Source of the DNA: Algoriphagus lutimaris
Lineage (GTDB): Bacteria > Bacteroidota > Bacteroidia > Cytophagales > Cyclobacteriaceae
Reading direction: 5' to 3'
DNA: 64,000 nt
Assembly (NCBI RefSeq): GCF_017051705.1
Contig: NZ_JAFIDJ010000001.1
Span: 1,054,001-1,118,000 of the forward strand
The notes beneath the pieces were generated by a model. The model had not been told where the DNA came from, ran no database searches, and saw only the letters and a list, made by a program, of their open reading frames with translations. Position numbers and translations under genes: made by a program. Position 1 is the first letter of the stretch, and the number at the start of each line of letters is the position of its first letter. Positions 15,721 to 24,872 of the stretch are shown here, piece by piece.

Positions 15721-18657
15721 TTAAACGCCACTTTGTAAAAACGCTAACAAGTCTGCCATTTCCTGTAGAGTCATGCTATTTTCAAGACCTTCCATCATCA
15801 GGGAGGTTCCTAAAGAACGAAATTCTTTAACATTAGATTTATAGATTGTAACACTTTCTCCTCCTGGCTTTTTGATGGTGATATTCTTATCAGTTTCATT
15901 GGAAACTATTCCAAGATGAACCACACCATCACTGGTCTCAAGCCTATGGTTGATATATTTGGTATCCACACCAGCATTGGGATCAAGTATATCATGCAGA
16001 TTGGTTTCTTTGCTTTTTCGTCCTATTTCTGTCAATACAGGACCTACTTCATTACCTGTTTTTCCAAAGACATGGCAGTTTGCACAGATGTTTTCAAACA
16101 CTTTCGCTCCATCCAAAACAGAACCATTAAGCGCCAAAGCTGGCTTCATTTGATCAATTGCCTCTTGTCTATTTGTAACACCTGAATCTGTAAATAATTT
16201 CTCAGCCCTGCGCTTTGTATCTTCATTTTCTGTCCACCAAAGCAAGGTTCTTCTTCGCTCTAGATCAAAATTCATTTCGCCGATATTGATAATTCCATTT
16301 TCCAATCCAGTCAATAAAGCGTCATGATGGGTTTCAACATAGAGCAAAAGATCGCTGGCATACCTTCTGGTTTGAGGGCTTAACTCGTTCCAAATTTCTA
16401 CGATTTTTTCACCTATTTCCTTTTCATTGTATTTAGATAGTTGGCGTAATGCATTCTCTTGAAGTTTGAGAGGTTCAGTATTCCTTAAACACTGAAATAG
16501 CGCATCTGATTTGACTTCATAAGGGAGCAGCTCTATTATAGATAATTGTTGTAGCCTGAAAATTTCAGACTTGGATCGATCATTTACCGTGGTTAATGCA
16601 GCTACACTTATTTTGAAAAATTCGGGAGAGGTACCCAAATTAAGTTTACTTCGCAATTGCGCTAATTCAGAAATCAAACCTGGGTCACCAGATTTTTCCA
16701 ATGGCCAAATATATGGTTCAAGAGCATTACCATTTACCTGGCCCAGTCCAAGAGAAAGATGTTTAATTATTTGTTGCTTGACACTCATATGAATATCAGC
16801 ACTAACCAAAGCTTGAAGTACAGATTTGGCATCATTCTCATTTTTTCCAGCAGCCAAAGCAAGGGAGCTAAGAAACTGTTCTGGAATTTGTGTAGGTGGA
16901 TTTGCTAAAAGAGTAGAAAGTAATTCTGGCGCGAATGGTCCAGCCGCTAAAGTATATGCGGCGATATTCCAGTCGTCATAAGGAAGAAGTGTAATGGCAT
17001 TTTTAATTCCGACCAAAACATCCTGTTTAAGCTCAGAGAGTCTTTCTATTCCAATTGTAGAAATGGAAAGAGCTGCTTGCATACGAACGCGTCCGTCAGG
17101 ATCACTTAAGCGAGTTAAGACTGCTTCTGCAAGGTTTAGATGAGTATCTAATTCTTGTTCTGCAAGAAGCAAAGCAGTTTCACGTATATCTCGAGAGGGA
17201 TCCTGAAGTGCCCTAAGCAAGGCCTCTTCATCCAATTTTTTCTTTGCATTCAAAATCCATAAAGCATGAAGTTTGGCAAAATCATTACCAGCTACCAACT
17301 TATTATTCAATTCTTTGATTGTTTCTTCGTTGAGGACTTGATCGATCAACAGTCGGTGGGCAGTTTTCCTAACCCATTGATTGGAATGATTTAAACTTTT
17401 TACCAATCCTTCTTGGCTTTTTAATTGATCCAAATCGAAAGGAATATTTACATTCTTTTTAGAGATTTTATAAATCCGACCTTGATCTTTTCCAGCTTCC
17501 AGATCCAAAGTTTTTTCAATTTCATCTGGAATCCATTCAGGATGTTCTATCACTTTACGATACATATCAACCACATACATGCTGCCATCTGGTCCTAAGT
17601 TCATATTTACAGGACGAAAGGAGCGGTCGGAACTTGCAAGGAAATCACGCTTTTCTAAGACTCTAGAAGCAGAAAATGCAGAACCATTGGATTTTATTTT
17701 ATCTACATGAATCAGGTTAAGAACCACATCTGCCACCCAAATGGTATTTTCATATTCAACCCCTAGAGAGCCACCTCCATAATAGGTTATCCCACAAGCT
17801 CCTGAAAAATAACCAGATTGCTCAGGATGATTCACCCGGGATTCTTGCTCTCCAATTGGAAAAATACGTGCTAAGCCATTCTCTTCATGATCTGAAATAT
17901 TTTTAAGGGTATGATTTTTTAAGGTTTGGAGACCTTTTATGTATCGGTCTGGAAAAACAAGGTGAGAGATATGTTCCAAGTTATGTGTTTCAAATAGCCG
18001 TCCAACATCATCCATGGCGAGGCCAAATCCGCCAGAAGATTCACCCAAGCGTTCCAAGGTTTTTGTCTCCAGATTAAATCGGAAATCCTGACCTCGTAAA
18101 TCCAACTGACTATCTGGTTCACCCCACCAAAATGGCTTTCCATCATTTCCACCATTGGCTGCATAAATCCAGTTATCTAGCCCAAAAGTCAGGGCATTGT
18201 AATTGTGTTGTAAATTTCCAGTAGAAAATCCACCCATCAACGTATCCACTTTTTCAGGGATATAATCTTGATTTTCATCACGTACAAATAATAAATAGGG
18301 GGGAGCTGCCACTAAAACGCCTTTTTTATAGGGCATAAATGAGTTGGCTAGCTGCAAGTTTTCTATGAAAACAATTCTATCATCATATACTCCATCCTTG
18401 TTCCTATCTTTTAAGACCAAGATTCTACTTTGCTGATCTTCAAAAGGATATCCCGGCATTTCTAGCACCAGAGCATCTCCTAATTCATTAAACTCCAAAT
18501 CTACTGGGTCCTTAATTAATGGTTCAGCAGCAACTCTATCTAAGGAAAATCCAGGTTCAATTTGAAACTCCTCCAGCACTAAATCCTCCTTACAGGAAAA
18601 GAGAAAACAAAAGGCTAAAATTAAATGCTGAATAGAAATAGGAAACTTTTGTTTCAT
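15721..18657 (-). CDS. PVC-type heme-binding lipoprotein: beta-propeller, HEAT repeats, cytochrome c
   Basis: A 978-residue lipoprotein: signal MKQKFPISIQHLILAFC with lipobox and SCKEDLVLEE, a Cys-Lys-Glu-Asp start matching the Bacteroidota surface-lipoprotein export signal. Residues ~30-390 form a membrane-bound-dehydrogenase/glucose-sorbosone-type propeller (NLGPDGSMYVVDMYR), ~410-830 are HEAT-like helical repeats, and the C-terminal ~140 residues are a cytochrome c domain with heme motif CANCH (Cys858, Cys861, His862) and the PVC-type GPVLTEIG and ILDPNAGVD signatures. This architecture is best known from Planctomycetes and Verrucomicrobia but also occurs in Cytophagales. It probably passes electrons from an unidentified sugar or alcohol oxidation. 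Confidence 0.9.
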   Translation of the reverse strand: MKQKFPISIQHLILAFCFLFSCKEDLVLEEFQIEPGFSLDRVAAEPLIKDPVDLEFNELGDALVLEMPGYPFEDQQSRILVLKDRNKDGVYDDRIVFIENLQLANSFMPYKKGVLVAAPPYLLFVRDENQDYIPEKVDTLMGGFSTGNLQHNYNALTFGLDNWIYAANGGNDGKPFWWGEPDSQLDLRGQDFRFNLETKTLERLGESSGGFGLAMDDVGRLFETHNLEHISHLVFPDRYIKGLQTLKNHTLKNISDHEENGLARIFPIGEQESRVNHPEQSGYFSGACGITYYGGGSLGVEYENTIWVADVVLNLIHVDKIKSNGSAFSASRVLEKRDFLASSDRSFRPVNMNLGPDGSMYVVDMYRKVIEHPEWIPDEIEKTLDLEAGKDQGRIYKISKKNVNIPFDLDQLKSQEGLVKSLNHSNQWVRKTAHRLLIDQVLNEETIKELNNKLVAGNDFAKLHALWILNAKKKLDEEALLRALQDPSRDIRETALLLAEQELDTHLNLAEAVLTRLSDPDGRVRMQAALSISTIGIERLSELKQDVLVGIKNAITLLPYDDWNIAAYTLAAGPFAPELLSTLLANPPTQIPEQFLSSLALAAGKNENDAKSVLQALVSADIHMSVKQQIIKHLSLGLGQVNGNALEPYIWPLEKSGDPGLISELAQLRSKLNLGTSPEFFKISVAALTTVNDRSKSEIFRLQQLSIIELLPYEVKSDALFQCLRNTEPLKLQENALRQLSKYNEKEIGEKIVEIWNELSPQTRRYASDLLLYVETHHDALLTGLENGIINIGEMNFDLERRRTLLWWTENEDTKRRAEKLFTDSGVTNRQEAIDQMKPALALNGSVLDGAKVFENICANCHVFGKTGNEVGPVLTEIGRKSKETNLHDILDPNAGVDTKYINHRLETSDGVVHLGIVSNETDKNITIKKPGGESVTIYKSNVKEFRSLGTSLMMEGLENSMTLQEMADLLAFLQSGV

Positions 18658-18956
18658 GAGAGCAGATAAAGACTAGGGGTTGAAAAAGAGAACATTGTGA
18701 ATTTAAAATAATAAAATTTTAAAGATTCCTACTCGCATAAATCAAGGATTAGCAATGTCTTTTAAATGAAATCTCAAAATATAGATTTCTCGGTCTTTGA
18801 TTTGAATTGAGTCCTACCAAAAAACAAATCTAAGCAATAGAGCCATTCCGAAGAGGGCGACTTACCACATCAATATAAATTACTGGTTATCAGAACAAAA
18901 CATACTCCGCAATGAATATTTTTTGATAACTTGACATAGGATCAAACTACAAAATC
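18658..18956. other. 299-bp divergent intergenic region, nothing specific seen
   Basis: AT-rich spacer between the divergent genes at 18657 and 18957. I found no open frame, exact TAnnTTTG promoter or stable hairpin in it. Confidence 0.4.
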
Positions 18957-19232
18957 ATGAAAAAAGTAATTATTACCGCAAAAGTGGAAGATTCCGCAAA
19001 GTGGGAAGAAGGTTTTCGAACTCATGGCGAATTGTTTAAGCGCCAAACATGTGCAAGTCCCATTCATATCTCCATCCAGGAGGGAAATGAAGTAGCACTA
19101 ATATTTGAAGTAGAAAATCTAGATACCTACATGAAAATCCTTGAAACTGAAGGCCCTGCTGCGATGGCAAATGATGGAGTGATCAGGGAGACAGTGAAGA
19201 TTTTTGTAATGGACAAAGAGTTTCATATATAG
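18957..19232 (+). CDS. Small conserved-looking cytosolic protein, possible dimeric alpha-beta barrel
   Basis: A 91-residue protein with no signal or membrane segment. The alternation of strands and helices (KKVIITAKV, WEEGFRTHGELF, ALIFEVENLDTYMKILET, ETVKIFVMD) looks like the dimeric ferredoxin-like alpha-beta barrel seen in small monooxygenase or DUF-type proteins, but this is a pattern impression only. It stands alone, followed by a terminator hairpin. Function unknown. Confidence 0.65.
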   Translation: MKKVIITAKVEDSAKWEEGFRTHGELFKRQTCASPIHISIQEGNEVALIFEVENLDTYMKILETEGPAAMANDGVIRETVKIFVMDKEFHI

Positions 19233-19275
19233 GATATTCAATAAATTTCTTCCATTATCAAAAAGATTGTTGGGG

Positions 19276-19306
19276 AGGCGTAAATTGTAATTACGCCTTT
19301 CTTTTT
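19276..19306 (+). terminator. Terminator hairpin after the 91-residue gene
   Basis: AGGCGTAA (19276-19283) pairs with TTACGCCT (19291-19298) around a 7-base loop, followed by TTCTTTTT. Confidence 0.75.
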
Positions 19307-19347
19307 AAGGATTCCCAATACCCCATCTTATGAAATCATTTGACTTT

Positions 19348-19376
19348 TTGATTTATCTTAAGTGACTGTAAATTTG
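19348..19376 (+). promoter_or_regulatory. Bacteroidota-type promoter of the M28 peptidase gene
   Basis: TTG (19348-19350), an 18-base spacer, then TAAATTTG (19369-19376), an exact TAnnTTTG element 25 bases before the ATG at 19402. Confidence 0.65.
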
Positions 19377-19401
19377 AAGATTAACTGTTTATCCCCTTAC
19401 T

Positions 19402-21027
19402 ATGAAAAACTCCCTAATTTTTCTTTTCCTAATAACACTACTCGTTAATTGTAAACCTGCTTTCCTAGATGACCAGGCATTGCTTTCTTATGCAGATAAT
19501 GCAGATCCAGACTTGATCAAGCGCCATATCGCTATCCTGGCAGATGATAGTTTGCGAGGAAGATTACCGGGAACCCCAGAGTATGACATAGCGATGAAGT
19601 ATGTGGCAGATCAGTATCAATCCATGGGCATTAAGCCGATGGGAAACAAAGAGGGAAGTAGCTATTTACAATCCATGACCTTTAGAAAATCTATCGTAGA
19701 TGAAAGTTCCTCTTACCTTATTCTTAATAATCAGGATACTGCTCAAGTAGGAATGGATTATTTTTTCTTTGGGAATTCAAGTTCGCCCGAAATTGAATTT
19801 GAAGGAGAATTGGTGATTGCTGGCTATGGAATAGATGCTGAACAATTTGGGTATAACGATTTTGAAAACCTGGATGTAAAAGGAAAAATAGTGATCATCT
19901 ATAATGGAGGACCTGATGTATTGCCTGCGACAGAACGAGCACATTTCAGTAATACCAATACAAAGATTAATACCTTAAGTGAAAAAGGCGCTTTGGGAAT
20001 CATATTCACAACTTCCCCAGGGGGTAGAGGTAGTTTTAAAGGAAGTTATGACCGTTATTCAAAAAACGGGATAGTAAGTGTAAAAATGCCCGATGGGGAA
20101 TTTGCCGGTCGCTCCAACTACGGAAGAATGAAATTCGGAGGCTATTTCGATTGGGAATTTATCCAAAAAATCACAGCAAATGAAATAGACCTTATTTTAG
20201 AGAAATACCTTCAGGGAGAACTGGTTCAGCCCACCAATTCTATTTCATTTAAAGGAAAAGTAGTAAATAATTTTTCTGAATTTGAAAGTGCAAATGTAGT
20301 AGGTGTTTTGGAAGGTGGAAAACTCAAAAATGAATATGTAATCCATACTGCACATTTGGATCATATAGGAGTTGGAACGCCTGTGAATGGTGATTCGATT
20401 TACAATGGAGCACATGATAATGCTTCAGGAATTAGCGCCATGTTGGAGATAGCTAGACTATATAGTGAACTCCCCACCAAACCCAAAAGATCCGTAATTT
20501 TTGCAGCAGTTACCGCAGAAGAAATGGGTTTGCTGGGATCCATGTACTTAGCAGAAAATCCGGTAGTTCCTGCTGAAAGTATTGTAGCCAATGTTAATAC
20601 AGATATGCCAACAATGGTGGGACCCCTAGTCTCGGTAGAACCATTAGGGGCGGAACAAAGCAGTATCATGAAAATTGTAGAGAAATCCACTAGTTTACTT
20701 GGATTAAAAATCGATGAGGATCATTTGCCAGAGGAAGTACGTTTCGTCCGAAGCGATAATTACAGTTTTGTAAAAGCAGGCATTCCAGCTTTAAGGATGA
20801 AATTCGGTATTCAGACTAAAGATTCTCCGACAGGATTGGACTCGGCAATCACCCATATGATGAGCCACATTTATCATAAACCCTCTGACGAACTTGGAGA
20901 AAGCTTTAATTTCGAAGGTGCCAAAACCTATGTTGAACTTCAGTTTATGAATAGTTATCTGATTAATACCTCAGAAGCAAGACCTACCTGGAATGAAGAT
21001 TCATTTTTTAAGCGGTTTGAAAAATAA
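19402..21027 (+). CDS. M28 family zinc peptidase lipoprotein with PA domain
   Basis: A 541-residue lipoprotein (LITLLVNCKPAF lipobox). A PA-like insertion at about 120-270 (GYGIDAEQFGYNDFENLDVKGK) is placed before or within an M28 aminopeptidase domain (about 295-520). Metal ligands are visible: His in HTAHLDHIG, Asp in NGAHDNASGISAM, the Glu pair in TAEEMGLLGS, Asp in NVNTDMP and a C-terminal His in SHIYHKPSDE. Exopeptidase on peptides in the periplasm or at the outer membrane is the likely role. It has its own promoter at 19348-19376 and no obvious operon partner. Confidence 0.92.
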   Translation: MKNSLIFLFLITLLVNCKPAFLDDQALLSYADNADPDLIKRHIAILADDSLRGRLPGTPEYDIAMKYVADQYQSMGIKPMGNKEGSSYLQSMTFRKSIVDESSSYLILNNQDTAQVGMDYFFFGNSSSPEIEFEGELVIAGYGIDAEQFGYNDFENLDVKGKIVIIYNGGPDVLPATERAHFSNTNTKINTLSEKGALGIIFTTSPGGRGSFKGSYDRYSKNGIVSVKMPDGEFAGRSNYGRMKFGGYFDWEFIQKITANEIDLILEKYLQGELVQPTNSISFKGKVVNNFSEFESANVVGVLEGGKLKNEYVIHTAHLDHIGVGTPVNGDSIYNGAHDNASGISAMLEIARLYSELPTKPKRSVIFAAVTAEEMGLLGSMYLAENPVVPAESIVANVNTDMPTMVGPLVSVEPLGAEQSSIMKIVEKSTSLLGLKIDEDHLPEEVRFVRSDNYSFVKAGIPALRMKFGIQTKDSPTGLDSAITHMMSHIYHKPSDELGESFNFEGAKTYVELQFMNSYLINTSEARPTWNEDSFFKRFEK

Positions 21028-21114
21028 ATTCCAATTAATCCTTAAGATTCCCTGCATGTGAAAAGGAATTGAATTGTGTGAATTTTCCTATTGAATAACC
21101 TTCCCATATGTTAT

Positions 21115-21870
21115 TTATTTAAAAAGGATGATTATTGCCCCTAAAGCAGTCAATACTAGGATCATTTTCCTGAAAAATGCCTCATTGATCCTTTTAACAA
21201 TGTTGATTCCAAGAATAAAACCTAGGATAATGCCAGGAATCAACTTTAGATCCAATAGCAGGGTTTCTTTGGAAATGGTTTCCCAGACAAAAAAGTGAAA
21301 GGGTAATTTGAATACATTGATTATTAGGAACAACCAGGCAGCCGTACCAATAAAGTGATTTTTAGGCAATCGCATGGCAAGAAAGTAGATATTGGAGATC
21401 GGACCAGCCAGGTTCCCTACCATGGTCGTAAAGCCTGCCAAAGTTCCAATCCCACTTCCAAAAGCCCAATGGGTAGGCACCGTTTTCTCTTTTTTTTGAT
21501 CCCACCAAATAATAACAGCCAAGATCAAGAAAATGAGTATAACCATTCCGTATTTAAAGGCTTTTTCTGGAAGATCCATGCCCACCCAGCTTCCCAGTAA
21601 AATTCCCAAAATCATCCAAGGAAGGAATTTAGCGATATAACTCCATTGAGTATGTCGATTGTAATAGATTACAGCAAAGACATCCGCAACTACTAACAAA
21701 GGCAATACAATCCCGGTGGATTGTTTTGTTTCAAAGGCAATAGCCATAAAAGTCACATTGATAATGGCAATTCCTTTGATCCCTGCTTTGGACATTCCGA
21801 TCACAAAAGCGGCTAAAAAACTAAGAATCCATGAAGTGGTACTGATTTCAGAAAGGATGGCTAGAAACAT
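21115..21870 (-). CDS. TSUP (TauE/SafE) family membrane permease
   Basis: A 251-residue integral membrane protein with about eight hydrophobic helices. It shows the glycine-rich TSUP signatures GMSKAGIKGIAI in the N-terminal half and GTLAGFTTMVGNLAGP in the C-terminal half, typical of the internally duplicated family that exports or imports sulfite, sulfoacetate and similar organosulfur anions. The substrate cannot be read from the sequence. It has a separate promoter at 21915-21943 and is convergent with the M28 peptidase. It is a different subgroup from the TSUP protein at 33389. Confidence 0.9.
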   Translation of the reverse strand: MFLAILSEISTTSWILSFLAAFVIGMSKAGIKGIAIINVTFMAIAFETKQSTGIVLPLLVVADVFAVIYYNRHTQWSYIAKFLPWMILGILLGSWVGMDLPEKAFKYGMVILIFLILAVIIWWDQKKEKTVPTHWAFGSGIGTLAGFTTMVGNLAGPISNIYFLAMRLPKNHFIGTAAWLFLIINVFKLPFHFFVWETISKETLLLDLKLIPGIILGFILGINIVKRINEAFFRKMILVLTALGAIIILFK

Positions 21871-21914
21871 GGGTTGGGGTCAAAAGCAGGGGCTAAGATA
21901 TTTCTATTTTTTTT

Positions 21915-21943
21915 CAAACTTATAAAAATCAATGGAGGGACAA
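21915..21943 (-). promoter_or_regulatory. Bacteroidota-type promoter of the TSUP gene
   Basis: On the minus strand TTG (21943-21941), an 18-base spacer, and TAAGTTTG (21922-21915), an exact TAnnTTTG element about 45 bases before the ATG at 21870. Confidence 0.65.
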
Positions 21944-22120
21944 TAATGATTCAGTCTTAGAAATAAGAACTTGATCCTATTTTATCAGGGCCCCTAAAGC
22001 TACTCCACATGCCACAAGTTCGAAAGGCTTTGAAGACTTAGCTTAATTTCGAAAAAAGGAATTCACAAATGAAGAGATCAATCGCTCCAATAATTAATAA
22101 ATATTGATAACTTAAATCCC

Positions 22121-23488
22121 ATGAATTGGAACCATAACAAATTAACATTACCATTCCTATTATTCAGCCTATTGACCTTTTGCAAGAGCCCAATAGACGA
22201 ACCCATAATTACGTTGGCTGAAGAGGGAGACCAACCTTCTATGTCTAAAGATCTTGATGGAAATCTTGGAATCACCTATGGAAATGGGAAAGACATATAT
22301 TTTGCATTCTCTACGGATGAAGGTAGCACCTTTAGCACGGACAAAGTAGGGACCTTGGAAAATATGTTTCTTGGAATGTCATGTGGACCTAGGTTGGCGA
22401 TGGGAACTGACTATTATTCAATTGTAGCTCCGACGAAAAAAGGAGATCTGGTTGCCTTTAGAAAAAATAAGGGGAATGATACTTGGGAAGGTCCCTTCCA
22501 AGTCAATGATATAAGAGGATCGGCTGGAGAAAGTCTAGCAGATATCACCGCAGATACCCAAGGAAATCTTTTCGCTACCTGGATAGACACTAGATCGGTT
22601 ATGCCTGAAATGGACCATGGAAATACAGAAGAGAATCACGCTGAAATGGATCACAGTAAAGGCAAAACAGAACTTGAAGCCACCAAAAATAATACCATCC
22701 CAAAAGAGCTCAGTAAAGAAGAAATCATGGCTGAGCTAGGGGAAATGCCAGAAGGAGGAGAATCCATTAGACAATATCCTGGAGAAGATGGTAAAATGTA
22801 TTGGGTAGTTTTGGATAAGGATGGAAAAGCCATCAAAGCAAAAGACATGGATTCTTACCGGGCGTTTAGAGCCAAGAATTCCAAAAGAAAAGCACCAGAA
22901 GGGAAAATTTATATAGCGAAATCTACAGATGGAGGAAAAAGCTGGAGCAAAAGCCAATTAGTTTATTCCTCACCGGATGGATCTGTATGTGAATGTTGCA
23001 TGCCGACTATTCAGACGGATAAAGATGATCATCTGTACATCATGTTTCGCAACAATCTGAATGGTTCAAGAGACTTACATTTAGCCATTTCAAAAGATAA
23101 TGGAAACAGCTTTGGCAGTCCAATAAAACTAGGTCAGGACACTTGGAAACTCAATGGATGTCCCATGGACGGAGGTGGTTTTCGGGTGACCAATCAAGAT
23201 AATATTGCGACTGTTTGGCAGCGAGATGGGCAGATATTTTTCGCACAACCAGAGGAAAAAGAAATTAAGATTGGTAATGGTAGATCCCCGAGTATTGATG
23301 AAGGAACTAAAGGTGATTACATCACATGGTCTGAAGGTGAAAACATCATGTTTCTTGGCCCCAATAGTTCCAACGGGGAAGTCTTGGCAAAGGGGGCCTA
23401 TTCAAAAACGATCAGCACAGATCAGGGAGATGCTATGTTGATCGTTTGGACAGAAGAAGGAAAAATTAAGATGAAGAAGGTTTCTTAA
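22121..23488 (+). CDS. Sialidase-like beta-propeller lipoprotein with Met-Asp-His and CxCC segments
   Basis: A 455-residue lipoprotein (LLFSLLTFCKSPIDEP). BNR/Asp-box repeats of a sialidase-type propeller are visible (STDEGSTFSTDK, STDGGKSWSKSQ, SKDNGNSFGSP). A long insertion at about 155-265 carries the metal-ligand-rich run PEMDHGNTEENHAEMDH (residues 163-178) and the next blade carries CECCMP (Cys290, 292, 293). The arginine triad of true sialidases is not obvious, so sialidase activity is doubtful; the His/Met/Cys residues point to a metal role, possibly copper. It stands alone, followed 179 bases later by the M19 gene. Confidence 0.72.
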   Translation: MNWNHNKLTLPFLLFSLLTFCKSPIDEPIITLAEEGDQPSMSKDLDGNLGITYGNGKDIYFAFSTDEGSTFSTDKVGTLENMFLGMSCGPRLAMGTDYYSIVAPTKKGDLVAFRKNKGNDTWEGPFQVNDIRGSAGESLADITADTQGNLFATWIDTRSVMPEMDHGNTEENHAEMDHSKGKTELEATKNNTIPKELSKEEIMAELGEMPEGGESIRQYPGEDGKMYWVVLDKDGKAIKAKDMDSYRAFRAKNSKRKAPEGKIYIAKSTDGGKSWSKSQLVYSSPDGSVCECCMPTIQTDKDDHLYIMFRNNLNGSRDLHLAISKDNGNSFGSPIKLGQDTWKLNGCPMDGGGFRVTNQDNIATVWQRDGQIFFAQPEEKEIKIGNGRSPSIDEGTKGDYITWSEGENIMFLGPNSSNGEVLAKGAYSKTISTDQGDAMLIVWTEEGKIKMKKVS

Positions 23489-23667
23489 GAATGCTTCTTG
23501 GCTAATTATTTTCATTTCTAGGAGGTTTTTTTTGATTTAAAAAAACAAAAAATCAAGATCTAACTAATTGGTAGCTATTATTTTACATCCTTTATAAAGG
23601 GGTAAATATGTATAAAAATTGTAGTTTGCTTTTGGCAGTAAAACCATAACCCAACCATTCAACAATC

Positions 23668-24816
23668 ATGCATATCAAAAGAAGGGATTTTTTTAAAATT
23701 TTAACCCTAGGTGGTGTTTTGTCAGAACAATTTTTAATTGGACAGACCTCTGGGTTAAATTCCATTGCAGCTGGCAATCCATCATCTGACATATCTAAAT
23801 CGATGAGAATGGCTGACAGTATTGACAAAGTATATGACGATGCAATTGTTTATGATGGATTGGTCATTGCCCGCAACTGGAATGAAGCTTCTTTTGAGGC
23901 CCTTCAAAAATCCGGTTATACCGGTTTCAACGCTTCGTTAGATACAGGGAATTTAGCCAATGCACTTAAAAACTTGGAGGAGTGGCAACATCGTATCAAA
24001 GAAAACCCAGATCGATTGATGCTGGCCACAAACGCAGAAGATTTCATTAAAGCAAAGAAAGAGAAAAAGGTAGCCGTCATGTTGGGTTTTCAGAATTCTG
24101 CAATCATTGAAGACTCCATTGATAATTTAGACACCCTTTATCAAGCAGGAACCCGATGGATGCAATTAACCTATAACGAGCGTAATTTAATCGGAGATGG
24201 CTGTACCGAACGGACCAATGCAGGTCTTTCCGATTATGGGATCGAGGTAGTAGAACGAATGAATGAGCTGGGAATTATAATAGATCTCTCGCATTGTGGT
24301 TTACAAACTACCAATGATGGCATCAAATTCAGTAAAACAGGTGCTTCAATCAACCATTCCATGTGTGAGGCATTGCACAAAAATCATCCACGCGCAAAAA
24401 CAGATGACCAGATTCGTGCTATGGCCGATAAAGGCGGGGTAATTGGGATTATTTGTTTAGGCTATATGATCGGACCGAATTTGGGCGTAGACACTACTTT
24501 GGAGACTTATGTGGATCACATCGAACATGCTGTAAAAATAGGGGGAATTGATCATGTGGGATTGGCTTCTGACTTCCCCATCCAAGGGTTACAGGCTTCT
24601 GGAGCAACATACGAAAATTGGTATGAACCACGCCTGACTCGATTCAAACCATCTTATAAAGTACAATGGCCACCCTGGATTCCCGAACTGGATACGACAG
24701 ACCGATATCGCAATGTGGCAATTTCGTTAGATAAAAGAGGTTTTAGTACAGGAGATATTGAGAAAATACTTGGGCAGAACTGGCTTCGCTATTTTAAGGA
24801 AACATTAAAGACTTGA
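23668..24816 (+). CDS. Membrane-dipeptidase-like (M19) protein lacking the first His-x-Asp metal ligands
   Basis: A 382-residue protein with a Tat-like N-terminus (KRRDFFKILTLGG). M19 landmarks are clear: LTYNERNLIGDGC (Glu ligand), IIDLSHCG and INHSMCEALHKNHPR (His ligands), GGVIGI, and GIDHVGLASDF (catalytic Asp). The N-terminal strand, where renal dipeptidase has an Asp-Gly-His-x-Asp motif, reads VYDGLVIARNWN instead, so one zinc would lose two ligands. The same replacement is known in an M19 subgroup of unknown substrate. The gene at 24873 follows within 57 bases on the same strand and is also an amidohydrolase-fold enzyme. Confidence 0.85.
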   Translation: MHIKRRDFFKILTLGGVLSEQFLIGQTSGLNSIAAGNPSSDISKSMRMADSIDKVYDDAIVYDGLVIARNWNEASFEALQKSGYTGFNASLDTGNLANALKNLEEWQHRIKENPDRLMLATNAEDFIKAKKEKKVAVMLGFQNSAIIEDSIDNLDTLYQAGTRWMQLTYNERNLIGDGCTERTNAGLSDYGIEVVERMNELGIIIDLSHCGLQTTNDGIKFSKTGASINHSMCEALHKNHPRAKTDDQIRAMADKGGVIGIICLGYMIGPNLGVDTTLETYVDHIEHAVKIGGIDHVGLASDFPIQGLQASGATYENWYEPRLTRFKPSYKVQWPPWIPELDTTDRYRNVAISLDKRGFSTGDIEKILGQNWLRYFKETLKT

Positions 24817-24872
24817 ATTCCCCTTTCATTCATTCCAATCTATCTCTGAATCTAATTCTTAATCCATTCAAT

